64,000 bases of DNA, taken from the NCBI GenBank assembly GCA_963773155.1, contig CAVZAB010000004.1, positions 169,117-233,116 of the forward strand. The letters are read 5' to 3'. The notes under the pieces were generated by a model. The model was not told the origin of the DNA and made no database searches. It was given only the letters and a program-made list of their open reading frames with translations. Source of the DNA: CAVZAB01 sp963773155. Lineage in GTDB: Bacteria; Pseudomonadota; Alphaproteobacteria; Rhizobiales; Beijerinckiaceae. Positions 17,443 through 25,857 of this stretch are shown here, piece by piece. A program made the position numbers and the translations under genes. The stretch's first letter is position 1, and the number at the start of each line of letters is the position of its first letter.

Positions 17443-18673
17443 TCAAGGGAGCACTGACACGACGGCGATTGACGCAATTGTGGGGCTCGCGACATTGCGC
17501 AACACGAAACGCAGGATTTCTCTTCCCGTTGGACCTAGGTTAAGCTCGGCCGATAGCATTTCCTTCGGACGCACCCAGCCGCCGAAACTTGCCAGCGCAA
17601 ATTTATCGGCGGGCAATAGACTTTTCGAGGTCATTTGATCCAACAAGTCAAATATGGTAGCCCTCTCAAAGATCTTCACCGGGCTCAATAGCCTGCAATA
17701 AAAAAAACGTGACGGCGGCTGGCGCCCCAACGGCAGGCGGGCGAAAGCCAAGGGTTGCGAACATTAATCCCGGTCCACTCGCAGGATCAAGCTTTTCTGC
17801 GGCGCGTTTGGGAAGACAGCAAGGCCAGCTAGAATCGACACCACGGTATCGCCGACAATGGTGTCAACGGCGACTGGGCTTAGATCGATGTTCGACCCGG
17901 CATAGGCAACGTAAGTGACTATCACTGCGAGGCCGACGCCGATCGAAACAAAGCCCAACCCTAATGCCTCCAGGGCGACCTTTGGCGTGAGTAGGCTCGG
18001 CTTGATCGCGCAAAGGAAGCGCAGCGCCGCTGGAACATCGCCTTCAGTCATTGCACAAATGGCGCGCGCCGCTATTAGAGTCATCAGGAGCGACATAGGA
18101 ATCGTGCAGGCTGCCCCGATGCCCGCAGCAATGCCGCGGACGACTATGAAAGCTGTTAATCCCACAAACAAAGCATGATAAGTGGTCATCCGCCAAGGCG
18201 ATGCAAACAGGCCATCGAAGCGATCTTGGGCAGCGCTCGCAGTATCGCGAGGCAGACATTCGAGTAGCGTATCAACGGCAAACGACAGAGCCCAACCTCC
18301 AATCACCGAGTAGAAGCTGAGAATGAGAAATGCCGCCGCAATACCAATTACACCGATTAGCTGCCATTGACGCGAGGCTTTGCTCTCCACTGCCACAACG
18401 CAAAATGCTACGAACAGCGTCGGCGCGGTCACGTCGACCAATTGCAAACGTGGCTAGCATCAATGGGAAAACGGCCAGGACGATGCCTAGGACATAAGTC
18501 AAGACAAATACGTTGCCGCCGGTCTTCCCGACTTCGAGGGGAAACGTCCAAATGCTACCTAAGCCAATCGCCGCGCCGGCGGTGGCAAGAATGAAGCCCA
18601 CCCGGCCCGACCAAGGCTCCCGCTTTGTATCCATTGCACCTTCGTCGTTAAACCGCTTTTCAGTGATTGCCAT
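17443..18673 (-). pseudogene. Neurotransmitter:sodium symporter (SNF) family, degraded
   Basis: Pieces of one SNF transporter lie in several frames. The N-terminus (WSGRVGFILATAGAAIGLGS, FPLEVGKTGGNVFVLTY) is followed after an extra base near 18407 by VAVESKASRQWQLIGVIG, SFYSVIGGW, VVRGIAAGIGAA and VALEALGLGFVSIGVGL. After about 17800 the segments LDPASGPGLMFATL, AFARLPLG and a C-terminal FGGWVRPKEMLSAEL appear in shifting frames, with sequence missing between them. The sodium-site motif AAIGLGSIW is retained. At least four register changes in about 1.2 kb, against a normal 450-residue protein, show true decay. Confidence 0.88.
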
Positions 18674-19238
18674 CTGATTCAGACTGGGGAATCTTTGTCA
18701 CTTTCGGCCAGTGCTTATATTCAGATCACGTCGCCTGACCTGGTCAATATGTGTTTAGAACTGACTATTGCTTCCCATGATACGAAATACCAGTCTATGT
18801 CCGTCCGCTCTACGGGGTGGACCGCCTTTGTCGTGACGGGCAAGACGTAACAAATTATCGACAGATAGAATTTCTTTTTCGCGGAGATGCCGCATCGAGT
18901 TCTCCCCGGTTCAACTTGGTCAAGGAATACGGTGCCGAGCCAAGAATTTCGTATGAACTGAGCCTTTGTCGATACCGCATCTTCTTGTGAGAGCCAATGC
19001 TGGGATTCGGCCGGATCAAGCGCCGGTCGTTTTCCTTTTGTTGTGGGTACCAATATTTTGTTGGTGAGAGCGGAAGAACGACAGGCCGATACGATAGTTC
19101 GATGGTGCTAAGTGTTGCCGGCGCACTCCGAAGGCTGTCGGCGAACCGAGATTGACTCCGATGAGCCAATCGAAAATTACAATCAAATAGAAGATGTGCT
19201 TGGACAGAATCGGCTAGTGCATGTGAAATTGGATCTGT
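18674..19238. other. Non-coding stretch
   Basis: About 565 bases between the symporter pseudogene and the cytochrome locus. Two overlapping open frames on the minus strand have no recognisable domain and no ribosome site. They may be decayed sequence. Confidence 0.45.
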
Positions 19239-19730
19239 TCAGTCGTCACCAAAAGTCCCTTGCGCAGCGCCTCTGTGGCAGGCGACGCAATTGGACTTAC
19301 TCCTGACCTTGGGACTTTCGAAGGCCGTTGGCGAGACTTCACCTGTATGCTTGCGAATCCAGTAGGGTGTGTCCGTGATCCTAAGCGGTGCTTCGGTTGT
19401 TCTTAGGCCGCGGAGGTAGCGTTTATCCCCATCAGGGGCGTCGGCAGCATGGGACGCAAGATAATCTACTACTTCCTTGGTGGTTGCGTCGTCAAGCGTC
19501 GCGCTTTCGCCGAAGTGGTTGGCCAAACCATCCATCAGCGCGACCCAGGAGCGCGCCGGCAAGAGCTGCGGCGGAAAGACCATGTGACATGCACCGCACT
19601 CCTTCGTCATAGTTGCCTGCGCGCCAGTGGCGGGCTTTGTCGCTGAAGCCGCCATGCCGCTTGAGTGGCCCAACAGCCCACATGCGAGAAAGCTCGCTGC
19701 GAGCGAACGGCCATTAAAGTTCTGTCTCAT
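19239..19730 (-). CDS. Diheme cytochrome c (DHC-type)
   Basis: A 163-residue secreted protein with a signal peptide (AASFLACGLLGHSSGMAASA) and two heme c sites, CGACH near residue 45 and CVACH near residue 150. The region MVFPPQLLPARSWVALMDGL and GLANHFGESATLDD matches the diheme cytochrome c family that partners SHP in Rhodobacter sphaeroides. It probably passes electrons in the periplasm between the membrane cytochrome b and the SHP encoded just upstream (31 bp). Third gene of the unit. Confidence 0.88.
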   Translation of the reverse strand: MRQNFNGRSLAASFLACGLLGHSSGMAASATKPATGAQATMTKECGACHMVFPPQLLPARSWVALMDGLANHFGESATLDDATTKEVVDYLASHAADAPDGDKRYLRGLRTTEAPLRITDTPYWIRKHTGEVSPTAFESPKVRSKSNCVACHRGAAQGTFGDD

Positions 19731-19761
19731 AATTTCTTACCTCCAAGTAGCGGCTGGAAAA

Positions 19762-20196
19762 TCACTGACTGACCATAAAGGTGATGAAGTCACCTTTCTC
19801 GACGGGCGTGCAGGTGCGGCCAAGCACACTGTCGCAATTTCGACCGAACCACTTTTCAGTCTTGGCTATATCGCTGTAGCGGTCGGGCTTTACCGACAAC
19901 GCCATGGGATCAATCTCCTTTCCGGCGCGCGTGCGGCCGGGCTGGTGGGGGTTTGCCGTGTGGCAAGCGGTGCAAGACGGCGTATCCGGTTTGCCCGTTG
20001 TCGATTGCGATAGAAATAGGGTCTTGCCGCGCTCGGGCGAAAAACCGGCAAAGGAGCTATTGTTGACCTTGGCCTCCGCCGCATAATGCTCCAGAACGAG
20101 TTTCTGAGCCGGGCCTGCTGCGGCTAATCCCAACGTTACCGGGCCGAGCAAGAATGCCAATGTGATCACGGTCTTAGTCATGGCAGTATTAGTCAT
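19762..20196 (-). CDS. DUF1924 / SHP-type monoheme cytochrome c
   Basis: A 144-residue periplasmic cytochrome with a signal peptide (TVITLAFLLGPVTLGLAAAG) and a single heme site, CTACH, within FSPERGKTLF...SCTACHTANPHQPG. Sphaeroides heme protein relatives (DUF1924) bind oxygen or NO transiently at a high-spin heme whose axial ligand can swing away. Additional cysteines (NCDSVLGRTC) near the C-terminus match the family disulfide. The start ATG overlaps the stop of the cytochrome b gene by 4 bp (ATGA), so the two are coupled. The physiological role of SHP is still debated. Confidence 0.87.
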   Translation of the reverse strand: MTNTAMTKTVITLAFLLGPVTLGLAAAGPAQKLVLEHYAAEAKVNNSSFAGFSPERGKTLFLSQSTTGKPDTPSCTACHTANPHQPGRTRAGKEIDPMALSVKPDRYSDIAKTEKWFGRNCDSVLGRTCTPVEKGDFITFMVSQ

Positions 20197-21347
20197 GGTC
20201 TCGCCTCTATTGGAATGTCGATCCGCTGGGGATCAAATCTGGCGGTAGCGGCGTCCTGATGGCAGGCGCCGCAGGCGCCCTTAGCTCCGATCGCGGGCGA
20301 CATGAATGTTTTGCCTGAAACACTATGATGGAACCATAGCCATGCCGGTGATGCTGTTATCCGCTGCGGCTCGACAGGACTCGCGCGACCAAACATGTTG
20401 GCAGCCCGCGTATCCCAGTGTTCGCTGGAATTGGCGGCCAACCAATCACGAATCTGCAGGGTTGTGTCTGGATCAAGGCTTGCGTTTTCGCCGAAGTGGT
20501 CGCCGAGGCCGCCCATCACCGCAATCCACGTTGATGAAGGGGCCAAACTTGGGGGATAGGCGAAATGGCAGCTTCCGCATTCGTGCGCATAAGTCGGATC
20601 GAGGGGTTGTTGCGGAACCCCGCGCGCTGGTAGGTTCGACAGGACGATAGCGCCGGGAATGACGGCCGCCGCAACAGTCACCATCAGCGCGGCTGCACCC
20701 CACGGACGAGCTCTGTTTGACTGCACCGGTCCTGATGAAATTGCGCGCTTACGGCCCGTAACCATCGCTCGGACAAGATTTTCAGACGTCCACCAGCTCT
20801 CGAAGGCGACACCCGCGAAATGGACTGGAAGCATAACCAGAAGACCGATCGCCAGTAGCTCGTGAATTTGCCGCGCCAGCGATCCCTGTGCGAACGTCAA
20901 AGTGAAGGCCAGCGGGCCTTGCTTAAGGGCGCCTCCAAGAGTCACCACGCCAGAGGCAACCAAAAGAAACAGCCCAACAAGCAGTGCGCAAATCATTGTC
21001 GTGCCGAGCGGATTGTGACCTAGATAAGTTCGGTGGCGTTGGCCAATTGCAATTTCGTTGACGTGGCTTTTAATCGCGGAAGGCGAGATTGCGAACGCCT
21101 CGAACCTTGCATAGGTTGACCCAAACCAACCCCAAACAACCCGAAACGTAATGAGTGCAGCAATTGCCGCCCCAACGAACAAATGCACGTCGAGCCAGTT
21201 CCGCGGACCCAAGAAACCTGTGTAGGCACATATGCCGACGCAGACGGCAAGGCTCCAATGAAAGACCCGGACGCCCCAATCCCAGACCAGGACCGAGGAT
21301 TCGTTCGTCCGTTCTAGGGCAGCCCGGCCGTATTGGGTGGCGCTCAC
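20193..21347 (-). CDS. Cytochrome b561-like / diheme cytochrome c fusion
   Basis: A 384-residue fusion. Residues 1-200 are a four-helix cytochrome b561-type domain with histidines in VFHWSLAV, DVHLFVGA, RQIHELLAIG and LPVHFAG. The shared YLGHNPLGTTMI motif also occurs in the broken paralogue upstream. After another membrane helix (ALMVTVAAAVIPGAIVLS) residues 240-384 form a DHC-like diheme domain with CGSCH and CGACH. It would take electrons from quinol and carry them directly to periplasmic hemes, then to SHP and the separate DHC. The C-terminal half resembles the separate DHC at 19239, suggesting duplication and fusion. Confidence 0.88.
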   Translation of the reverse strand: MSATQYGRAALERTNESSVLVWDWGVRVFHWSLAVCVGICAYTGFLGPRNWLDVHLFVGAAIAALITFRVVWGWFGSTYARFEAFAISPSAIKSHVNEIAIGQRHRTYLGHNPLGTTMICALLVGLFLLVASGVVTLGGALKQGPLAFTLTFAQGSLARQIHELLAIGLLVMLPVHFAGVAFESWWTSENLVRAMVTGRKRAISSGPVQSNRARPWGAAALMVTVAAAVIPGAIVLSNLPARGVPQQPLDPTYAHECGSCHFAYPPSLAPSSTWIAVMGGLGDHFGENASLDPDTTLQIRDWLAANSSEHWDTRAANMFGRASPVEPQRITASPAWLWFHHSVSGKTFMSPAIGAKGACGACHQDAATARFDPQRIDIPIEARP

Positions 21348-21389
21348 GTTGGGACCTCCACTGGATAATCCCTTTTAGCGAAGCGAACC

Positions 21390-21405
21390 TGTCAGAATGC
21401 TGACA
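21390..21405. promoter_or_regulatory. Inverted repeat upstream of the cytochrome/SHP operon
   Basis: TGTCAG-AATG-CTGACA is a perfect 6-bp inverted repeat, 43 bases before the first ATG of the operon. It is a candidate operator for the nearby response regulator or another dimeric regulator. Binding is inferred. Confidence 0.45.
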
Positions 21406-21407
21406 AG

Positions 21408-21985
21408 TCAATTCTGATTTAGGCTTAGTGTTGCTACAGATGCTTTCTCCCCGTTAACATGGGCTTTTGCCAGGTTCTCACGATGTTCCAGGCTAAGCAC
21501 CCCGATTACATGAGCAGCGACGAGGGACAGGAGGAATTAGGCGACGATCTCGTGAAGGGCTGCTACCCAGTCCAGGTTTCGATAGGGACCGGTCGTCATC
21601 ATGAAACCGCTGAAAACCGCACTGCCAGCAGCGCCAGCAGTGCGATGATCATCGCCCCTCCCACCGGATTGTGCCCGATATGGCGGCGGGCTCTGCCCAA
21701 GACGATATGGTGCAGATAGGCGAGAACCTCGCGCGGCGAGCGGAAGGAATCGCTGAACCGGGCATGGGGCGAGCCAATAATTCCCCACAAGATATATGAC
21801 ACGACCAGGCCCGCAACGGCGTAGCCCGTCGCAATATGCAACTCTTCGAACTCGTTTCCGGTGGCGAAGGCCAAAGCGAGGAGCGCGGTCAGGGAGCAAT
21901 GGCATATTCGCGCGAACGGATCCCAAACGCCAACCGCTGCCCCGGCGCCGTGGGATTGAATCGGGTCGTCAATAGCGGTCATCAC
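21408..21985 (-). pseudogene. Cytochrome b561-type protein, broken paralogue
   Basis: The frame from 21985 reads VWDPFARICHCSLTALLAL, EELHIATGYAVAGLVVSYI and HIGHNPVGGAMIIALLALL, then loses one base near 21607. The next frame continues GFMMTTGPYRNLDWVAALHE and reaches a TAA after HEIVA. Sense then resumes in the same frame (FLLSLVAAHVIGV, EHRENLAKAHVNGEK). So there is one frameshift and one in-frame stop. It resembles the b561 half of the fusion but without the cytochrome c part. One heme histidine position is altered (RICHCSL in place of FHWSL). Confidence 0.85.
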
Positions 21986-22024
21986 GTAAACCTCTGTATT
22001 GTTTGGGAACGAATTGGCCGGGGT

Positions 22025-22050
22025 CCGGATCGATGAATAGGTCGATCCGG
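22025..22050 (-). terminator. Hairpin downstream of small secreted protein
   Basis: CCGGATCGA and TCGATCCGG form a perfect 9-bp stem with an 8-base loop. It lies 17 bases beyond the stop at 22067 on the minus strand. No T-run follows, so it is a possible Rho-assisted terminator or stabilising stem. Confidence 0.4.
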
Positions 22051-22066
22051 CCCCCCGGGTTATTTC

Positions 22067-22324
22067 TTAGCGGCTGTCTTGATCCTCGCGGTCGTCGCGT
22101 CCATCATCCGGTGCCCGCTCTTGGATTCGAAGCTTATCGGAGTGGTCGAGGGCTCGATCCATCCGCCTGTCCTGATCCGTTCCCTCTCCTGCCGTTGCTG
22201 ACGCCATATCGCTCGTCATTTGTGGTGCTGAACGGTCGGCTGCTTCAGACCCATTGCTGGCCTTTGCCGTTGCGATAAGGCCCAACAGAGCGGCAAATCC
22301 GCCAAATATGAGTGCAGTTCGCAT
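22067..22324 (-). CDS. Small secreted charged protein, unknown
   Basis: An 85-residue frame with a signal-like N-terminus (MRTALIFGGFAALLGLIATA followed by KASNG) and a highly charged tail (DRRMDRALDHSDKLRIQERA, DDGRDDREDQ). I do not recognise a family. It is divergent from the PepSY gene and shares about 140 bp of upstream region with it, so the two could be co-regulated. The charged tail is low complexity and the reading frame is not strongly supported. Confidence 0.45.
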   Translation of the reverse strand: MRTALIFGGFAALLGLIATAKASNGSEAADRSAPQMTSDMASATAGEGTDQDRRMDRALDHSDKLRIQERAPDDGRDDREDQDSR

Positions 22325-22399
22325 GTATGCTCCTTTTGCTTGTATTGACGTCTATAATGATGCCAACAAATTTACCTGATCGGCCATGACGGGATCCTG

Positions 22400-22413
22400 T
22401 TGATCCACGTCAG
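22400..22413 (+). promoter_or_regulatory. FNR-like half-matched box before the PepSY operon
   Basis: TTGATCCACGTCAG fits TTGAT-N4-GTCAA except for the last base. It lies 52 bases before the PepSY ATG. Suggestive only. Confidence 0.3.
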
Positions 22414-22465
22414 CGATCAGTCAGGCCTATTAGGCCACTATATTTGCGCTCGAGACGGTCGCTTT

Positions 22466-22777
22466 ATGCTCAACTTGGTTCGGTCCAGAGTCTGCGGATG
22501 GGTGCTGGTGGCGATGTTTAGCGCTTGTCCGGCAAATGCTAAGTCGCCGGACCAAAATGAAGTCTCACGTGCCGTGGCGCGTGGCGAGATTCGGCCGCTC
22601 GCAGAAATGCTGAGCGTTGTTCGTAGCAAGCTTCCGGGCGAAATCGTCGGTGTCGAAATCGAACGCGAAAATGGCCGCTGGCAGTATGAATTGCGGGTGG
22701 TTGACGCCTCTGGGCGCGTGTTCGAAGTCTCTATAGACGCGCGTACCGGCGGCATCGATAGAATTAGGGAGAAGTGA
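22466..22777 (+). CDS. PepSY-domain secreted protein
   Basis: A 103-residue protein with a signal peptide (MLNLVRSRVCGWVLVAMFSA, CPANA) and one PepSY domain (PGEIVGVEIERENGRWQYEL, SIDARTGGIDRI). PepSY proteins of this type are periplasmic and often sit at the head of a two-component operon, where they may modulate the sensor kinase. The ATG at 22466 places the signal peptide at the N-terminus; a longer frame from 22400 is rejected. It overlaps the response-regulator gene by 4 bp. Confidence 0.85.
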   Translation: MLNLVRSRVCGWVLVAMFSACPANAKSPDQNEVSRAVARGEIRPLAEMLSVVRSKLPGEIVGVEIERENGRWQYELRVVDASGRVFEVSIDARTGGIDRIREK

Positions 22778-23442
22778 TGCGCGTTCTCGTTGTCGAAGAT
22801 GACCCGAGAATTTCAACCGACGTCGCACGCGCTCTGACGGCGTCCGGCTACATGGTTGAGACGGTGAGCTGCGGCGAGGAGGCTTGGTTCCTTGGCGATA
22901 CCGAGGATTATGGTGCGATCATTCTTGACCTCGGCTTGCCCGGCATGGATGGCCTGTCCATTCTCAAACGCTGGCGTGCCAGCGGTCGCCGCATCCCGGT
23001 TTTGATTTTGACCGCACGCGGTAGCTGGGTCGAGCGGGTGGACGGCATAGATGCTGGGGCCGACGACTATCTGCCCAAACCATTTCGTATCGAGGAGCTG
23101 TTGGCGCGACTGCGATCAATTGTGCGCCGTTCGGCCGGCCACGCGTCATCATTGGTTGTCGTGGGCAATGTCGTGTTAGACGAGCGTCAGATGAAAGTAA
23201 CCGTCAACGGACTCCCAATACCGCTGTCCCCGTTGGAATATCGCCTTGTCACCTATCTCCTGCTTCATCGGGGCAGAGTCGTTTCGCAACACGAGTTGGA
23301 CGAAAACGTCTATGGCCACGGCGAGGAACACGATTCTAACGCTCTCGAAGTGCTGGTTGGCCGCGTCCGCAAGAAGCTTGGGACCGACCTAATCGAGACT
23401 CGCCGGGGCTTTGGTTACATTGTTCCGGAGGCAGATCTATGA
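22774..23442 (+). CDS. OmpR-family response regulator
   Basis: A 222-residue regulator with a receiver domain, showing the acidic pair VVEDDPRIST, the phosphoacceptor aspartate in IILDLGLPGMDG, TARG and the lysine in LPKPFRIEELLARL. A winged-helix DNA-binding domain follows (LSPLEYRLVTYLLLHRGRVV, VGRVRKKLGTDLIETRRGFG). Similar to the PhoP/QseB/TctD group. The gene overlaps PepSY upstream and the kinase downstream by 4 bp each, so all three are co-translated. Likely targets include the cytochrome operon read in the other direction. Confidence 0.95.
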   Translation: MMRVLVVEDDPRISTDVARALTASGYMVETVSCGEEAWFLGDTEDYGAIILDLGLPGMDGLSILKRWRASGRRIPVLILTARGSWVERVDGIDAGADDYLPKPFRIEELLARLRSIVRRSAGHASSLVVVGNVVLDERQMKVTVNGLPIPLSPLEYRLVTYLLLHRGRVVSQHELDENVYGHGEEHDSNALEVLVGRVRKKLGTDLIETRRGFGYIVPEADL

Positions 23443-24833
23443 ACTGGAATTCGCTGCGAGTTCGGCTTATCGCCGGTGGAATCGCCGCGATACTCTTCGC
23501 GCTTACCGTCGCCGGTGTTGCCCTCACGATTCTGTTCGAGCGTCACCTAGCTCGCACTCTGACCGACGATCTCGACGTGCATCTCAAGCAATTGCTCGCG
23601 GGCATTGATGTCGATGCGACCGGGCGCTTGACGGTGACCCGTCCGCCGGCCGACCCGCGGTTTGCAGACCCAATCTCAGGCCTCTACTGGCAGGCCGGCG
23701 ACGAACGCGGACAGCTTTTGCGCTCGCGTTCGCTCTGGGACATGACGCTGCCGCTTCCGCCGGATGAACTCTCGGTTGGAGAGGTGCATCGGCATGAGGC
23801 CGACGGACCGGCTAAGGCGCGGGTTATGGTCACTGAGCGACGGGTCATGCTGACGATCGGCGATCGTCGAACGCCTGTCCGCGTGGCCGTCGCTGCCGAT
23901 CTTTCGCCGGTCTCACGGGCGGTTTCACGGTTTACTTGGGATCTCGCAGCTGCACTTGTGCTTCTTGGAATTGTCCTGACGATCGCCACAGCGATTCAGG
24001 TCACGCTCGGGTTGAGGCCGCTTCAAGCACTGCGGCGCGGGGTGGCCGACATTAGGGCCGGGCGCATCGATCGCTTGTTGCCGGTGGCGCCGACGGAGGT
24101 TCGTCCGCTGGTCGAAGAAGTCAATGCGCTGCTCGACGCACAGGAGCGGGAAATTGAGCGCTCGCGTGGGCGGGCAGCCGATCTCGCTCACGCCTTTAGG
24201 ACGCCACTCGCCGCGCTTTCGGCCGACGCACGGCGTCTGCGTGAACGCGGCGACGATGCGATCGCTCTCGATATCCAGGCAATAGGGGACGCCATGAGTC
24301 GACACGTCGACCGCGAACTGGCGCGGGCGCGGGTGCGCGGAGGCGTACGCCGCAGGGGCGACCTGGCAACAGAACTTGCGCCACTCGTCTGCTCGCTCGT
24401 TTCCATTCTGGCGCGAACACCCTCCGGCGCGCATATTACGTTCGAATCTCGGATCCTTGACACAATGGCGGTTCCCTTCGATCGCACGGATCTTGCTGAG
24501 ATATTGGGTAATCTTCTTGACAATGCGGCCCAGCACGCCGCGTCGCGGGTTCTTGTGACAGCGAACGCCAGCGCCAATGCCATCTCCATTGCGGTCGAAG
24601 ACGATGGAATGGGCATTGCGCCGGACGCACGCGCACGAGCGCTCGAACGTGGTGCCAGACTTGATCAGCGTGGAAAAGGCGCGGGACTTGGCCTAGCGAT
24701 TGTACAGGACGTGCTCGATGCTTATGCTTGGCGGCTTGCACTTGGGACGTCCGAACTTGGCGGACTGAAGGCCACGATTGCGCCGCTCGCTTCCGTCCTG
24801 ACTTCGACAGACGCATCCACCCCGCGAGGCTGA
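23439..24833 (+). CDS. Two-component sensor histidine kinase
   Basis: A 464-residue inner-membrane kinase. One membrane helix lies near residue 20 (GIAAILFALTVAGVALTILF), a periplasmic sensor domain of about 140 residues follows, then a second helix (AALVLLGIVLTIATAIQVTL) and a HAMP-like segment. The phosphorylated histidine is in ADLAHAFRTPLAALSADARR. The ATPase region has the N box EILGNLLDNAAQHA, the G1 box VEDDGMGIAPDARAR and G2 in GKGAGLGLAIVQDVL. It pairs with the response regulator at 22774. Signal unknown; the PepSY protein and the nearby heme proteins suggest a redox or envelope cue. Confidence 0.95.
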   Translation: MNWNSLRVRLIAGGIAAILFALTVAGVALTILFERHLARTLTDDLDVHLKQLLAGIDVDATGRLTVTRPPADPRFADPISGLYWQAGDERGQLLRSRSLWDMTLPLPPDELSVGEVHRHEADGPAKARVMVTERRVMLTIGDRRTPVRVAVAADLSPVSRAVSRFTWDLAAALVLLGIVLTIATAIQVTLGLRPLQALRRGVADIRAGRIDRLLPVAPTEVRPLVEEVNALLDAQEREIERSRGRAADLAHAFRTPLAALSADARRLRERGDDAIALDIQAIGDAMSRHVDRELARARVRGGVRRRGDLATELAPLVCSLVSILARTPSGAHITFESRILDTMAVPFDRTDLAEILGNLLDNAAQHAASRVLVTANASANAISIAVEDDGMGIAPDARARALERGARLDQRGKGAGLGLAIVQDVLDAYAWRLALGTSELGGLKATIAPLASVLTSTDASTPRG

Positions 24834-24843
24834 GTACAAGGCA

Positions 24844-25700
24844 CTACGACCGCACCTGGACCCGAGCTCCTGAGCTTAGTCTACCACTCGGATGGACAGT
24901 CACACGCTCGCCGAAGTCCGCAGCGACCGCGGCAAGCTGACCGGATCGCCGCAACTGGGTGATGGCCTGCTCGTCGGCGCTCCCGTTAGCCGGCACAAGG
25001 ACTGCCAGCTATCAACTCGACGGAACAGCGCGCCAGCCGAGACCGTGGTCGCGTCCGCGCGTTTGAAGCGAGTAATCTTGGCATCGATCGTGTATCCATC
25101 GTCGAGATCCGCTACTTGTTCGACTAGCGACAGGATATCGATCGGAACCTCCGCCCTTTGCTCCTCAACATCAAGCCTCGGAGCCTTGGTGATTGCTGCC
25201 AGCCCGATCGGCCGAACGCGACCTACCAGCATCCTTACGCCATCCCAATCTTCGATAGCGACTTCCGCACCAAGTCGAAACTCGACAGCATATGTACTCG
25301 GTACATCAACCACGATTTCGACATCCCGTGGATCCAAACTCGACGATCGCTGCTCCGGGCCAAGTGATTGTCTCTCCTCCGAATAGCCTGCGACACCAAA
25401 CCAGAGACGCCGCCTTAGCGTTCCAACTCTCTATCGCAACCCCTTTGTTATCCCCATATCGAGCTGGCAGAGCTCGTATTTGGTCGAGTTCATGCTCGGC
25501 TGCATGATTTTGAAATTCTGCGGCGTATGAGCCGCGCCCCAATTCACGCTGCATCGTCAATTCGGCGCGCTCAAGCGACTGCATTGGCGCTGAACTCGTA
25601 CGGCGCGCAGAAGTTCATTCCTGGTTCGCAAAATTGGCAACGGTGATTTTGGCTCGCTCCAAAGTGGTCTTCGCGACCGCAAAATTGCAGCTGCCGGACG
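24844..25700 (-). pseudogene. HlyD-family membrane fusion protein remnant
   Basis: Fragments of a periplasmic adaptor are spread over frames. From right to left: ALERAKITVAN-like coil around an in-frame stop, then SLERAELTMQRELGRGSYAA and HELDQIRALPARYGDNKG. Next come the barrel LGAEVAIEDWDGVRMLVGRV and DGYTIDAKITRFKRADATTV, then a further shift near 24990 to VLVPANGSADEQAITQLRRS and a C-terminal PSGRLSSGARVQVRS. The N-terminal membrane anchor is missing. These adaptors join an inner-membrane pump or ABC exporter to an outer-membrane channel; no partner genes remain nearby. Clearly degraded. Confidence 0.8.
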
Positions 25701-25857
25701 CCGCTCGGAATGAGGCTATAGAACTGAAAGACAAAGCTCATGATACATGTTGGCTCAAATTCGTCGGCGCCGGTCAGATCATGGTCGCGCCATTAAATTG
25801 TCCTATCCGATCCGCCTAGGACATTACCTGCAGTGCGGCTGCTCTTTGCGATAGAGG

